Shown: positions 27,196 to 36,340, numbered from the stretch's first letter. The stretch is 64,000 nucleotides of DNA from Variovorax paradoxus (GCF_009755665.1 NZ_CP046622.1:2046001-2110000); one strand, 5' to 3'. Made by a program: numbers and translations. Notes: a model not told the origin generated them from the letters alone.

Positions 27196-28131
27196 ATGAG
27201 CCAGATCGACCGCGTCCTGCGTTCCAACCTCAAGCTGCGCCACTTGCAAATGCTGGTGGCACTCGACCAGTTCCGCCACCTGGGGCGTGCGGCCGAGTTC
27301 CTTTCCGTCACGCAGCCGGCGGTCTCCAAGTCGCTGGTCGAAATCGAGCGCATGTTCGGCCTGGCGTTGTTCGAGCGCTCCACGCGCGGTACCGAGCCCA
27401 CGCCTTATGGCGAGAGCGTGGTGCGCTTCGCACGCTCGGTGCTGGCCGACTACGACCGAACGCGCGACGAGATCGCTGCCGTGGCCAGCGGTGCGGCGGG
27501 CCGCACCAGCGTGGGCGCCATGGTGGTGGCCATGCCGGTGCTGATGGCCCGCGCGGTCGAAATGCTCAAGACGCGTTCATCGCAAACCACCGTGCTGGTG
27601 GAGGAGGGCGACCTCACGCGGCTGCTTCCCAAACTGCGCCTGGGTGAGCTCGACCTGTTCGTGGGTCGGCTTGAGCCCGGCTATGCCGCGCCGGATCTTG
27701 AAACCGAGGCCCTGCTTGCGGAGCCCATGACAGCCGTGGCACGGCCCGGCCATGCGCTGACGGCGAAGCGGCGGCTGAGCTGGGCCGACCTGGCAAAGGA
27801 GCGCTGTGTGATGCCGCCGCCCTGGGCGTCGCTGCGCGTCAAGCTCGACCAGATGTTCTTTCGCGACGGCGTGCATCCGCCGGCCGACATCGTCGAGTCG
27901 GCATCGTTCCTGGCGCAGGTCAGCTTCCTGCAGCAACGCGATGCCGTGGCCTTCATGGCGCGCTCCGTGGCGCGGCACTTCCAGCAGCAGGGCATGTTGC
28001 AGGTGCTGCCGCTCAAGGTTCCTATCGAGCTGCCGCCCGTCGGCCTCATCACCATGCGCGGCCGAAGGCGCACGCCCAGCACGCAGCAGCTCATCGAATG
28101 CCTGCGGCGTGCGGCCAAGGCAAGGCCGTAG
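27196..28131 (+). CDS. LysR-family transcriptional regulator
   Basis: A 311-aa LTTR with an N-terminal HTH (LKLRHLQMLVALDQFRHLGR, then AAEFLSVTQPAVSKSLVEIE) and a periplasmic-binding-like effector domain. The sequence style (VLRSNLKLRHLQML, RSTRGTEPTPYGE) resembles PcaQ/GbpR regulators of aromatic and sugar catabolism. It is divergent from the Bug-UxaA-ALDH-HpaI operon, which it probably activates in response to the sugar acid. Confidence 0.88.
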   Translation: MSQIDRVLRSNLKLRHLQMLVALDQFRHLGRAAEFLSVTQPAVSKSLVEIERMFGLALFERSTRGTEPTPYGESVVRFARSVLADYDRTRDEIAAVASGAAGRTSVGAMVVAMPVLMARAVEMLKTRSSQTTVLVEEGDLTRLLPKLRLGELDLFVGRLEPGYAAPDLETEALLAEPMTAVARPGHALTAKRRLSWADLAKERCVMPPPWASLRVKLDQMFFRDGVHPPADIVESASFLAQVSFLQQRDAVAFMARSVARHFQQQGMLQVLPLKVPIELPPVGLITMRGRRRTPSTQQLIECLRRAAKARP

Positions 28132-28197
28132 CGGTAGGCGCCTGCATCCCCAATTTATGGGTACCGCACGAATGGCTGACTCGGGCACCATCCGGGC

Positions 28198-28920
28198 ATG
28201 TATCTGCACACGCTGGTTGCCGGTCTGCCGCAGGCGGAGCGCGCGGCATTGGTCCAGGCCACCGAACTGCGCTCCTACCGGCGCAATGAAACCGTGCTCG
28301 CCGCCGACGAGTGGACCGACTGCATCTATTGCGTGGCAGGCGGGCTGCTGCGCGTGGTGGCGCATGGCAGCACCAGCGACGACGTCACCACCGAATTCAT
28401 CCGGCAGGACGATTTCTTCTTCGGCTCTTCTTTCAGCGAAGACCGCTACCAGGTTGCACAGTCGCTGGTCGCGGCGCTTCCTTCGTCGGTGTACCTGATT
28501 CCGGTTTCCGAGATGCGCAGGCTGTGCGCGCTGCATCCGGAAATTTCATTGAAGCTGCTCGAGCTTGCCATGAAGCGCCTGAGCGCAATGCGCGGTCAGC
28601 TCCGGCGGATTTCATCGCTGCCCTCCGAAGACCTGGTCGGCCGCGTGCTGCACCAACTGAGCCAGCTGGCGCCTTCCACCACCGGCGGCTACGACAAGCG
28701 CATCACGCAGGCGGTGATCGCATCGTATGCGGGGCTTTCGCGCGAGGTGGTCAACAAGGCCATGCGCAACATGGAAGACCGCGGGCTGGTGCGCCGCGAC
28801 GAGCACGGGTTGCACGTGTCTTCGGACTTTGCCGCCACAGACTTCGAACCGCTGCCCGACCGGCACGATGGCTGCGCGCATCCGGCCGCTGCATCGGACC
28901 CTAAATCCTCGAACGATTGA
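28198..28920 (+). CDS. Crp/Fnr-family transcriptional regulator
   Basis: A 240-aa regulator with an N-terminal cyclic-nucleotide-binding-type beta barrel (CIYCVAGGLLRVVAHGSTSD) and a C-terminal HTH (ITQAVIASYAGLSREVVNKA, then MRNMEDRGLVRRDEHG). The four Fnr cysteines are absent, so it does not look like an oxygen-sensing iron-sulfur regulator. The effector is unknown. It is followed 222 bp later by a LuxR-type gene. Confidence 0.85.
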   Translation: MYLHTLVAGLPQAERAALVQATELRSYRRNETVLAADEWTDCIYCVAGGLLRVVAHGSTSDDVTTEFIRQDDFFFGSSFSEDRYQVAQSLVAALPSSVYLIPVSEMRRLCALHPEISLKLLELAMKRLSAMRGQLRRISSLPSEDLVGRVLHQLSQLAPSTTGGYDKRITQAVIASYAGLSREVVNKAMRNMEDRGLVRRDEHGLHVSSDFAATDFEPLPDRHDGCAHPAAASDPKSSND

Positions 28921-29142
28921 AGCCTGGAGCCCGTCCGCAGCGGATACGGCGCCGGTTTCCTTCTGCCAGATGTGAACAGACGCACATCGGCGCTTCGAAA
29001 GCGCGTGCGCGCAAAAGGTGTTCTCCATAGCATCGGGTTTCATCAACGCGCGCGGAGCTTGCAACGTGAAGGTCTTCAGATCCATGTTCCCGAACCCGGC
29101 TTGCACGAGCCGCTCGAGCCCACTGTTGCCGGCGGCGGCCCG

Positions 29143-29583
29143 ATGAGCGCCGCCACAGCCGCTGCGGAGGTTGTGCGGCACCTCTTCGCGCAGGCGAACG
29201 CAACAGACCTCGCCTTTCTGATGCGGTCGATCGAGCTCGGCGACTCCCTGTCGGCATCGCAGATCGCTCGCCGCATCCTCGACGGCATTGCCGCGCACCC
29301 GGAGTCCAAGCTGTCTACTGTCGACGCACAGGGTGCGGACAAGATGCTGCACACCGAACGCATCGCATCCAAGGGACCGCTGACGCCCAGGGAGCTGAAC
29401 GTGCTGCGGCTGATCGCCCAGGGCAAGACCAACCGGCAGATTGCCGAGGAGAGCAAGCGTTCGGCCCACACCATCGGCGCCCAGCTCAAGAGCATCTACT
29501 GCAAGCTGGCCGTGAAGTCGCGCACGCAAGCGGTTTGCGAGGCCACGCAGAAGGGCCTTCTCAACTGGAACGCGTCTTCCTGA
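29143..29583 (+). CDS. LuxR-type HTH regulator
   Basis: About 146 aa from MSAATAAAEVVRHLF (29143); the frame is open back to 28972, but that part looks less coding-like. The C-terminal HTH is clear: PLTPRELNVLRLIAQGKTNR, QIAEESKRSAHTIGAQLKSI, then KLAVKSRTQAVCEA. There is no receiver or autoinducer domain, so it is a short stand-alone regulator or adaptor. Targets are unknown. The 28921-29142 region before it shows no other gene. Confidence 0.7.
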   Translation: MSAATAAAEVVRHLFAQANATDLAFLMRSIELGDSLSASQIARRILDGIAAHPESKLSTVDAQGADKMLHTERIASKGPLTPRELNVLRLIAQGKTNRQIAEESKRSAHTIGAQLKSIYCKLAVKSRTQAVCEATQKGLLNWNASS

Positions 29584-29613
29584 CGCAGGCGGCGGAGCGG
29601 ACCCGGTACGCGC

Positions 29614-29838
29614 CTATTTCGATGGCGCCGCCGGCGCAGCCGGCGCAGTAGTCGACGGAGCCGTGGTCTGCGGCGCACTCTGCATCGGGGTGTCCGGCTT
29701 CACCGGGCCTTCTTCCCGCGTCTGCGTCAGCAGGTTGTAGAGCAGCGCCAGCAGGAACACGACGATGGCCGCGCCCACGCCCCACCGAAAAACCCGCCTG
29801 TTGTCGCGCTCGTCACTTCTCGCTTGTTGAGCCTTCAT
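29614..29838 (-). CDS. Small single-pass membrane protein
   Basis: A 74-aa protein: basic N-terminus (MKAQQARSDERDNRRVFR), one membrane helix (about 20-42), then a proline/alanine/threonine-rich tail (PAAPAAPSK end). Topology suggests an inner-membrane anchor with a disordered periplasmic tail. It is not a recognisable family. It is convergent with the LuxR-type gene. Confidence 0.6.
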   Translation of the reverse strand: MKAQQARSDERDNRRVFRWGVGAAIVVFLLALLYNLLTQTREEGPVKPDTPMQSAPQTTAPSTTAPAAPAAPSK

Positions 29839-30034
29839 CTCGATCGCCTTTCAGTGCAGTGAGGCAACGCTGCATCGGCTCACGGGCCGGGGGTGTCGGA
29901 CAGCGGCGCGCGCCCCTGTCGCGAAACACCCGAAGCGCCCAAAGCGCACACCGCCGCAGCAATGCGGCGCCGGCCTACGCGTTTGTGCTCCGTGCCGCAC
30001 TCGCGCAAAACATCCAGGCGTCAAAGATTCGGGC

Positions 30035-30559
30035 ATGCAAAGCATTGCAAGGACAAATTCTTCAGCCGTGCACGCGGCGACCGGGAGCCGTGCGAGATCG
30101 GCCATCAAGACAGGCCTGATCGCGGGCGCGTTCGCCAGCGTGGCATCGAGCATCGCACTGGCGATCTGCGGCCGCTACGAGACCGGCAGTTCCGCTGCAA
30201 CCACCAACGCCACCAGCCACTGGGTATGGAACCGTGAGGCCCTGTTCCGCAGGTCGCCGTCATTGCGGCACACGGCGCTCGGCTATGCCATCCACCACGG
30301 CTCGGCCACCTTCTGGGCGGTTCTCTATGCGTGGCTCCACGCCAACCGGCGTCCTGCGCAATCGGTGCCGGCTGCGCTGGGGAGCGCCGGCATCGCCGCG
30401 GCTACCGCATGCGCGGTCGACTACCTGGCCACGCCCCGGCGGCTGACTCCCGGGTTCGAACACCACCTGTCCAAAGGCGCCATGGCAGCGGTGTACGCCA
30501 GCTTTGCCGTCGGCCTGGCGCTGGGCTGCGCAGTGGCGAACCGCGAGCGCACGCGGTGA
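30035..30559 (+). CDS. Hypothetical membrane protein, YagU/DUF1440-like
   Basis: A 174-aa protein with three or four hydrophobic segments: KTGLIAGAFASVASSIALAI, LGYAIHHGSATFWAVLYAWL, AALGSAGIAAATACAVDYLA and AAVYASFAVGLALGCAV. The GYAIHHGSATFWA and DYLATPRRLTPGFEHHLS segments recall DUF1440/YagU proteins. The function is unknown. It precedes the SDR-DoxX fusion by 35 bp and may be co-transcribed. Confidence 0.75.
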   Translation: MQSIARTNSSAVHAATGSRARSAIKTGLIAGAFASVASSIALAICGRYETGSSAATTNATSHWVWNREALFRRSPSLRHTALGYAIHHGSATFWAVLYAWLHANRRPAQSVPAALGSAGIAAATACAVDYLATPRRLTPGFEHHLSKGAMAAVYASFAVGLALGCAVANRERTR

Positions 30560-30594
30560 GGCCCGGCTGGCCGCGGCATGGGGAAAGGCGAACA

Positions 30595-31932
30595 GTGAGG
30601 GTAGTGATCGTCGGCGCATCCGGCTTTCTCGGGCGCGCATTCGCCCAAGCCTTCGCGCACCGCGGGGCGGACTTGCTGTGCACCGCGCGCGACGCCGACA
30701 AGGCACGCGCGGAGGCCGGCTGGCCGCAGACCCATGCGCAATGGGTCTCCGCAGACCTGGCCGAGGTTCCCCTCGCTTCGTTCTGGACGGAACACCTGCG
30801 CCCCGGTGATGTCGTCATCAACGCGGCCGGCGTGCTGCGCGAGCGCCGCGCCGGCGAGTTCGATGCCGTTCATCACCTGGGGCCGGTGCAGCTTTTCGAC
30901 GCGTGCGCCGCGGTGGGCGTCGCGCTGGTGATCCAGGTCTCGGCCTTGGGCGCAACGCCCGCCGGGGCCAGCGGCTACTACCGCAGCAAGGGCGCCGCAG
31001 ACAGGCACCTGCGGCGGTGCCGGGTGGCGTCGGCCATCGTGCAGCCTTCGCTGGTGTGGGGCGACGAGGGTGCGAGCGCGAATCTCTTCGCCGCGCTGGC
31101 CGTCATGCCGATGCTGGTTCTGCCCGGCGGCGGCCGCCAATGGCTGCAGCCGGTTCACCTGCATGACGTGGTGGCGGGCGTACTGGCGCTGGCGGAGGCG
31201 CGGCCCGTGGGCAGCCGCACCATCGCCTTCGTGGGCCCCGAGCCGGTGAGCTTGCGCACCTACCTGGCCGACCTGCGCCGGCAGCTCGGCTATGCGCACC
31301 AGGCGTGGGTGCTGCCGCTGCCCGAGAGCCTGTTCAGGTGGGGCGCGACGCTGGCCGGGCGGTGGAAGGGCAGCTTCCTGGACGCCGAAACCGCCGGCAT
31401 GCTGCTGCAAGGCAATGCCGCGCCCGCCGCCGACCTGGAGGGCTGGCTCGGGCGGGCGCCGCGCTCGCACCGGGCTTTCATTCCCGCCCATGGCATGCCG
31501 GCGCTGCGCCGCGCCGCATGGCTGCAATGGATGCTGCCGCTGCTGCGCTGGTCCGTTGCGCTGGTGTGGATCTGGACCTTCGTCGTCTCCATCGGGCTCT
31601 ATCCGCGCGACCAGAGTCTGGCGCTGCTGGCCCGCGTGGGCGCGAGCGGCGCATGGGCCGAGCTGCTGCTCGACGGCGCCGCAGTGTTCGACCTGGCCCT
31701 GGGCGTCGGCACGCTCGCGCTGCCCGCCGCTTGGCGCGGCCGCGTGCTGTGGCCGCTGCAGTTGGCGCTGATCGCCTTCTACACAGCGGCCATCACGTGG
31801 GCCATGCCGGAGTTCTGGCTGCATCCCTTCGGCCCGCTCTCCAAGAACCTGCCGATGTGCGCGGCCATCGGCCTGCTCTGGGCCATGGAGCCGCCCACGC
31901 ACCGCGGCACGCCGCCTCGAACGCCTCCTTGA
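30595..31932 (+). CDS. SDR-DoxX fusion protein
   Basis: A 445-aa protein with GTG start at 30595, preceded by GGGGAAAGG. The N-terminal half is an atypical (SDR_a5/YbjT-like) NAD(P)-binding domain with VIVGASGFLGRAFAQAF and GYYRSKGAADRHLRR. The C-terminal part (about 315-440) has four membrane helices of the DoxX-like type. The fusion places an oxidoreductase on the membrane. It is followed 10 bp later by DUF2269, a typical partner. Confidence 0.85.
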   Translation: MRVVIVGASGFLGRAFAQAFAHRGADLLCTARDADKARAEAGWPQTHAQWVSADLAEVPLASFWTEHLRPGDVVINAAGVLRERRAGEFDAVHHLGPVQLFDACAAVGVALVIQVSALGATPAGASGYYRSKGAADRHLRRCRVASAIVQPSLVWGDEGASANLFAALAVMPMLVLPGGGRQWLQPVHLHDVVAGVLALAEARPVGSRTIAFVGPEPVSLRTYLADLRRQLGYAHQAWVLPLPESLFRWGATLAGRWKGSFLDAETAGMLLQGNAAPAADLEGWLGRAPRSHRAFIPAHGMPALRRAAWLQWMLPLLRWSVALVWIWTFVVSIGLYPRDQSLALLARVGASGAWAELLLDGAAVFDLALGVGTLALPAAWRGRVLWPLQLALIAFYTAAITWAMPEFWLHPFGPLSKNLPMCAAIGLLWAMEPPTHRGTPPRTPP

Positions 31933-31942
31933 AAGCCGCACC

Positions 31943-32419
31943 ATGGAATACCTTGTCTTGAAGTACGTACACGTGATCTCGTCGACGCTGCTGTTCGGTA
32001 CCGGTATCGGCTCGGCCTTCTACCTGCTGGCCACCACCCTGTCCGGCGACGTGCGGGCGATAGCGGTCGTCTCGCGCATGGTGGTACGTGCCGACTGGCT
32101 CTTCACCGCAACGACGGCCGTGCTGCAGCCGGTCACGGGCCTGTGGCTGGTGCACCGCATGGGCATGCCTCTCTCTACACCGTGGCTCGCGGCCTCGCTG
32201 GTCTGCTACGCGCTGGCCATCGCCTGCTGGCTGCCTGTCGTCTGGCTGCAGATGCGGCTGCGCGACCTGGCGGCGCAAGCGGCCGAGGGCAATACGCCGT
32301 TGCCGCCGCGCTACTGGCGTCTCTTCAAGTGGTGGGTGGCACTGGGCGTGCCCGCCTTCTTTCTCTTTCTTGCGCTGTTCTGGCTCATGATCGCCAAGCC
32401 CGCGCTCGGCGGCGCCTGA
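31943..32419 (+). CDS. DUF2269 membrane protein
   Basis: A 158-aa four-helix membrane protein. The start MEYLVLKYVHVISSTLLFGT with its conserved histidine, and the later VQPVTGLWL-like TAVLQPVTGLWLVH, match DUF2269. It lies directly after the SDR-DoxX gene and commonly accompanies such fusions. The function is unknown; a role in membrane redox is possible from the context. Confidence 0.85.
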   Translation: MEYLVLKYVHVISSTLLFGTGIGSAFYLLATTLSGDVRAIAVVSRMVVRADWLFTATTAVLQPVTGLWLVHRMGMPLSTPWLAASLVCYALAIACWLPVVWLQMRLRDLAAQAAEGNTPLPPRYWRLFKWWVALGVPAFFLFLALFWLMIAKPALGGA

Positions 32420-32423
32420 CTGG

Positions 32424-32684
32424 TCAGGCCATGGCCTTTGCGCGCTCGATGATGCCGCGCACCATGAACGATAGCGTGCAGAGATAGCGCGCGTCGGCCG
32501 AGAGCGAGCGGCTCATCGCAAGAGCCAGCTCCTCGAAGTCCCGGTCGCCCGGTCCCCGGCCCGGATCGCCGTTCCCCTTGGCAAGCGACTCGGTGATCCG
32601 GCTTTGCGCCTGCAGGTAATCGGCGCGCAGAAGCACGCTGCGCGCAAGGAGCACGTCCAGGTTCAAAACGTCCAGTGCAGTCAT
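32424..32684 (-). CDS. Hypothetical small protein
   Basis: An 86-aa soluble, mostly helical protein (MTALDVLNLDVLLARSVLLR start). I do not recognise it. It lies 16 bp downstream of the ZIP transporter gene on the same strand and so is likely co-transcribed with it. Codon use is like its neighbours. Confidence 0.6.
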   Translation of the reverse strand: MTALDVLNLDVLLARSVLLRADYLQAQSRITESLAKGNGDPGRGPGDRDFEELALAMSRSLSADARYLCTLSFMVRGIIERAKAMA

Positions 32685-32700
32685 GTGGCGTGCCCTTTCT

Positions 32701-33606
32701 TTACCCCAGTGCCGTGTCGAGCACCATCATCAGCACAAAGCCGACCATCAGGCCGCCTGTTGCAAAGGCCTCGTGTCCCTGGCGGTGCGACTCCGGAATG
32801 ATCTCGTGGCTGATGACGAACAGCATGGCGCCCGCCGCCAATGCAAGGCCCCAGGGCAGCAGGCTGGCGGTCAGCGTGACCACCGTGGCGCCCAGCACCG
32901 CCATGGCCGGTTCCACCAGGCCTGAAGCCACGCCAAGACCCACCGACATGAAACGCCCGTAGCCCACGCCGCGCAGCGCAAGCGCCACGACCATGCCTTC
33001 GGGCACGTCCTGGATAGAGATGCCCGTGGCCAGCGCGGTGGCCGCCACCGGGTCGGAACCCGCGAAGGCGACGCCGATCGCCAGGCCTTCGGGCAGGTTG
33101 TGCAGCGCAATGGCCAGCACGAAGAGCCACACCCGCTTCAGCTTCATGGCCTTGGGCCCTTCGAGGCCCTTCACGAAATGCTCATGCGGAACCATGCGGT
33201 CGATGGCCAGCAGCAGCGCCGCGCCGAGCAGCACACCCCCGCCCACGATGCCTCCGGCGGCCCAGGTCCCGGCGCCTTGGGCTTGCGCGGCCTCCAGGCC
33301 CGGTATCACAAGCGAGAACGAAGTGGCGGCAAGCATCACGCCGGCGCCGAAGCCGAGCATGGTGTCGCAGCTGCGCTGCGAGAACTGCTGCGAAAGAGCC
33401 ACCGGCAGGGTGCCCAGCGCGGTCGCCAGCGCCGCCAGGCTGCCGCCCAGCAAGGCGCCACGCACCCGTGCATCGCCGCGCAAGATCGCCTCGGCCGCCT
33501 CGAAGGCCACCAAGCCCAGCCCCAGTGCGACGATGCAGAAACCAAGCACTCGACGCACGGGTCGCATCCTGGAGCCTCGCGCAAACAGCAGATCAAGAGT
33601 CGTCAT
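32701..33606 (-). CDS. ZIP-family metal transporter
   Basis: A 301-aa inner-membrane transporter with about eight helices. Helix IV carries HNLPEGLAIGVAFAGSDP and helix V/VI carries HEIIPESHRQGHE, the metal-coordinating histidine/glutamate sets of ZIP proteins (zinc, iron or manganese import or efflux). A charged loop with DRMVPHEHFVKGLEGP separates helices III and IV. The frame may begin upstream-coupled to a tiny reading frame at about 33650. Confidence 0.88.
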   Translation of the reverse strand: MTTLDLLFARGSRMRPVRRVLGFCIVALGLGLVAFEAAEAILRGDARVRGALLGGSLAALATALGTLPVALSQQFSQRSCDTMLGFGAGVMLAATSFSLVIPGLEAAQAQGAGTWAAGGIVGGGVLLGAALLLAIDRMVPHEHFVKGLEGPKAMKLKRVWLFVLAIALHNLPEGLAIGVAFAGSDPVAATALATGISIQDVPEGMVVALALRGVGYGRFMSVGLGVASGLVEPAMAVLGATVVTLTASLLPWGLALAAGAMLFVISHEIIPESHRQGHEAFATGGLMVGFVLMMVLDTALG

Positions 33607-33842
33607 CTTCGAACAAGCGATACGCCCGCAAAAAAGGCGGCGACCACCATGGCCGCCGCCAAACTCGCACCCACGGGAAAAATGGTTGTCGAGTCGGTGT
33701 GTTCACCCAGTCGCAGATTCGGGGCGGGTTCGGGCGCTTCGCGTAGGAACGTTTCTCGTGTGGCTGGCAGCGCAGACTACATACGGGGCCTCCGGGCCGA
33801 TGCCCTGAGGACTTCTGTTCGCAAGCGCTCTGGAGTGGCTTC
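33607..33842. other. Intergenic region upstream of ZIP gene
   Basis: 236 bp with no convincing gene. On the minus strand a frame without an early ATG reads into a hydrophobic stretch (AAAMVVAAFFAGVSLVRR) and ends in a TGA overlapping the ZIP ATG. It could be a leader peptide or a gene remnant. The promoter of the ZIP gene should lie here. Confidence 0.3.
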
Positions 33843-35603
33843 TCAGCTGCTTGCGAGTTGCTGGCGCAGCGCCTGGGTATAGCGCTCGCATTGCGCCTCG
33901 AGGCGTCTTTGCTCGACGGGTTCGGGAGCATCCTGCGCCGCCAGCCGGTAGTGGCCGAGCTGGAAGGCCAGGTAAGCCGGCGTGTAGAAGCCCAGCAGCT
34001 CCGCATCGATCCGGCAGCCGCGCCGCGAGAGGCCGTCGACCAGCCGGCTCAGCTCTTCGGCGGTCAGCCCCAGCTCGGCCTGCGCACCGACGACATCCCA
34101 CGCCGGGTCCTGGCAGCCGATCAGGTCATGGCCCGCGTGGTGGTCCACCGCATCGGTCTTGAAGATGCGGCTGTCGTCCGCCAGCCATTCCCATGCGTGC
34201 ATGCGGTTGTCGGTCTTCACGCGGTGCACGCGGCCCTGCAGCCGTTCGGCCTGCCCCTGCAATCGATCCCATGCGCCCGCCAGCCCGTTGCCAAGGGCCT
34301 CGGCGCTGTTGTGCAACCCCATTTCATGCAGTGCCCGCAGCGACGCGCCGTTGTCTTCCGCGGCGGGAAAGCTGTGCGCGCGAAATGCGATGTAGTCGGC
34401 AAGGCGCTCGACCAGGCGCGCCCGCAGTTCCGCGCACTGCAGGCGAGTGGGCGACAGCGGCGCCATCTCGCCATGCCATTGCTCCACCATGAAGCCATGG
34501 CAGAGGCCCGCGACGAAAGGGGAGAAGCCGGCCTCCGCCAGCCTCTTCGCACAGCCGAAGCGCTGCCGCGCGGCGTGGCCCAGGCCGATGAACTTCGCCA
34601 GCCAGGCGCCGCCGCTGTTGTGCGCCAGGAATTTGCGCCGCTCTTGCCACGGATGAGCCGGGGGCACATCGCCGTGGCCATGGCCATGTGCGCGGCGCCA
34701 CGCGCCTCCGGTGATCTCGGCGAGCGGCGCCTGAAGCGGGCCGACCAACGCCTCGACCCAGCCCTGCAGCCGATGCGCGGGATGGTCGGCGCGCAAGATC
34801 AGCTCGTCGAACTCGACCACATGCACCGAAGCCTGCGTCCACAGCGCGCGCGTTTCGTCATTGGCCTGGACCCCAGGGCCGTTCGCGTGGCCTGGAAAGA
34901 GATGAACGCGGTCCGCGGGCACGCCCTCATCGCGCAGCTGCCGCATCACACCCGCCATGGACGATCCCGAAAGACCCGGCCCTTCATCGACGATGGCGTG
35001 GTGCGCCGCTGGCCTTGCAAGCGGCGTGTCTCCCAGCGAAACACGGCGATCGAAGGGATGCCCGACCGGCCTTAGTGTGAGCGGCGCAGGCGCATCGAGT
35101 GCCACCGCCGCCATCGCGGCCAGGCTGGTGCCGATGCTGCGAAGGCCGATCACGTGCCACGGACCGGCCCGCAGCCGCTTGGCGGCGGCGAAGTGGCCTT
35201 CCGGATACAGCGCATAGAACGCGTAGCCTTCGGGCTGCTTCACTTCCAGCTCGATGGAAGGAAGCCGGGCCTCGCAGGCGGCGAGAAGATCTTCCAGCGA
35301 ACCTTGCTGCAGCTCATGCGCAAAGGCTGCCTCCCACGACTGTGTGCACAGCTTGGCAAAGGCCATGGTGAGCGCCATGGCGGCATCCGTTTCGGGCGAG
35401 GTCGCATCTCGCTTTCCGGCCGCACGAAAGCGCGCATCCGCAACGCCCTGAACCAGTTCACCCGCTTCGATGAGTGCATCGACGAGCAGGCTGTGCCTAC
35501 CAAGGCCTGCCGGTGAAGCCCGCGCATCTGCAAGCTGGCCGCGCAGCCGCGCCAGCTTCCGGGCGGCCGGCTCCCGCCGCGTCGTGTCTCCATAGACCAG
35601 CAT
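33843..35603 (-). CDS. Putative phosphoribosyltransferase/kinase-like fusion protein
   Basis: A 586-aa protein of no named family known to me. Residues 150-222 look like a type I phosphoribosyltransferase: VIGLRSIGTSLAAMAA, then the PRPP-loop-like HHAIVDEGPGLSGSSMAGV (201-219). The C-terminal part resembles the aminoglycoside-phosphotransferase/kinase fold: HRVKTDNRMHAWEWL (460-474) and KTDAVDHHAGHDLIGCQDPA (482-501), ending PAWDVVGA. Its ATG overlaps the stop of the phosphatase gene (TGATG), so the two proteins are made together under one sigma-54 promoter. The activity is inferred from motifs only. Confidence 0.8.
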   Translation of the reverse strand: MLVYGDTTRREPAARKLARLRGQLADARASPAGLGRHSLLVDALIEAGELVQGVADARFRAAGKRDATSPETDAAMALTMAFAKLCTQSWEAAFAHELQQGSLEDLLAACEARLPSIELEVKQPEGYAFYALYPEGHFAAAKRLRAGPWHVIGLRSIGTSLAAMAAVALDAPAPLTLRPVGHPFDRRVSLGDTPLARPAAHHAIVDEGPGLSGSSMAGVMRQLRDEGVPADRVHLFPGHANGPGVQANDETRALWTQASVHVVEFDELILRADHPAHRLQGWVEALVGPLQAPLAEITGGAWRRAHGHGHGDVPPAHPWQERRKFLAHNSGGAWLAKFIGLGHAARQRFGCAKRLAEAGFSPFVAGLCHGFMVEQWHGEMAPLSPTRLQCAELRARLVERLADYIAFRAHSFPAAEDNGASLRALHEMGLHNSAEALGNGLAGAWDRLQGQAERLQGRVHRVKTDNRMHAWEWLADDSRIFKTDAVDHHAGHDLIGCQDPAWDVVGAQAELGLTAEELSRLVDGLSRRGCRIDAELLGFYTPAYLAFQLGHYRLAAQDAPEPVEQRRLEAQCERYTQALRQQLASS

Positions 35604-36133
35604 CAGCGAATCCGCATGTGGCGGTATGCAATGGCCTGGAACGCATCGAAATCCGGAACCTCCCATGGCGCGCGGTTCAGTTCGCGGTGGCGTGCGAGCC
35701 ATTCGGTCCAGCAGGCGAACTGCGCAGGGGAGGGCGACACCAGCGCCCTGCGGCTTTTCATCTGCTCGAGCGCATCGAGCGGGCGATCGCCGCGAAACAC
35801 CATCACGCACAGCGCGAGCGTGGCCGAGCGGCCGATGCCGTGTTCGCAATGAATGAGCACGCGTTCACCGCGGTCGAGCGCGGCGCTGGCAAAGGCCACG
35901 CCCTCATCGAGCTGCTCGGCATCGACGCCGCACATGTCCTCGGTCGGCAAATGCAGCAGCGTCATGCCGTGCCGGTGAAGCACGGCCTCGTCGTCCTTGG
36001 CCTCGTTGCGCAGGTCGACCACCGCGCGAATGCGATGCGCGGAGGCGAGCTCTTCGGCCCGCTCCGACGGAAAGCTGCCACCGACGGCAAGCTCCTGCGT
36101 GATCCAGCTGAAGTTGGGTGTCCAGGTCTTCAT
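35603..36133 (-). CDS. Dual-specificity protein phosphatase
   Basis: A 176-aa cysteine phosphatase. The signature loop is VLIHCEHGIGRSATLAL (HCx5R with following S), and the general-acid aspartate is likely in LPTEDMCGVD. Start at 36133 (MKTWTPNFSWITQELAVGG) is consistent with the promoter at 36161-36176; an ATG at 36160 would lie within the promoter. Its stop codon overlaps the start of the PRTase/kinase-like gene. It might act on a phosphoprotein or a small phosphorylated metabolite made or used by its partner. Confidence 0.85.
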   Translation of the reverse strand: MKTWTPNFSWITQELAVGGSFPSERAEELASAHRIRAVVDLRNEAKDDEAVLHRHGMTLLHLPTEDMCGVDAEQLDEGVAFASAALDRGERVLIHCEHGIGRSATLALCVMVFRGDRPLDALEQMKSRRALVSPSPAQFACWTEWLARHRELNRAPWEVPDFDAFQAIAYRHMRIR

Positions 36134-36160
36134 GGTTCGTAGTCGTCGAAAAAGATCCAT

Positions 36161-36176
36161 GGCAACCGGCATGCCC
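36161..36176 (-). promoter_or_regulatory. Sigma-54 promoter of phosphatase operon
   Basis: On the minus strand it reads GGGCATGCCGGTTGCC: GGCATG, four-base spacer, TTGC. It is 27 bp upstream of the phosphatase start, predicting a leader of about 17 nt. Confidence 0.75.
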
Positions 36177-36256
36177 GAAGGGCGCCGCCTATGTTTTCGA
36201 TACGCCACGTTATTTGCGCTCATCAATGCAGTCAACCATGCACCACGGTGCTGTCC

Positions 36257-36281
36257 TGTTCCTTCGCAGAAAAATTTCTGC
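36257..36281. repeat. Inverted repeat and shared 12-mer upstream of ugd
   Basis: TGTTCCTTCGCA (36257-36268) recurs exactly at 40908-40919. It overlaps a perfect inverted repeat GCAGAAA-AA-TTTCTGC (36266-36281), followed by a T-run at 36285-36290. It may be an activator site or an attenuator-like hairpin in the ugd leader. Confidence 0.4.
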
Positions 36282-36340
36282 TAGGTTTTTTCAACACGCT
36301 TACACCACCACGAACATCGGCACTCATCCGTTCTCTCTCC

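Noticed and set aside
33612..33662. Tiny frame ending at the ZIP start codon
   Set aside because: No ribosome-binding site and no ATG before the last 15 codons; mentioned only as a possible leader peptide.
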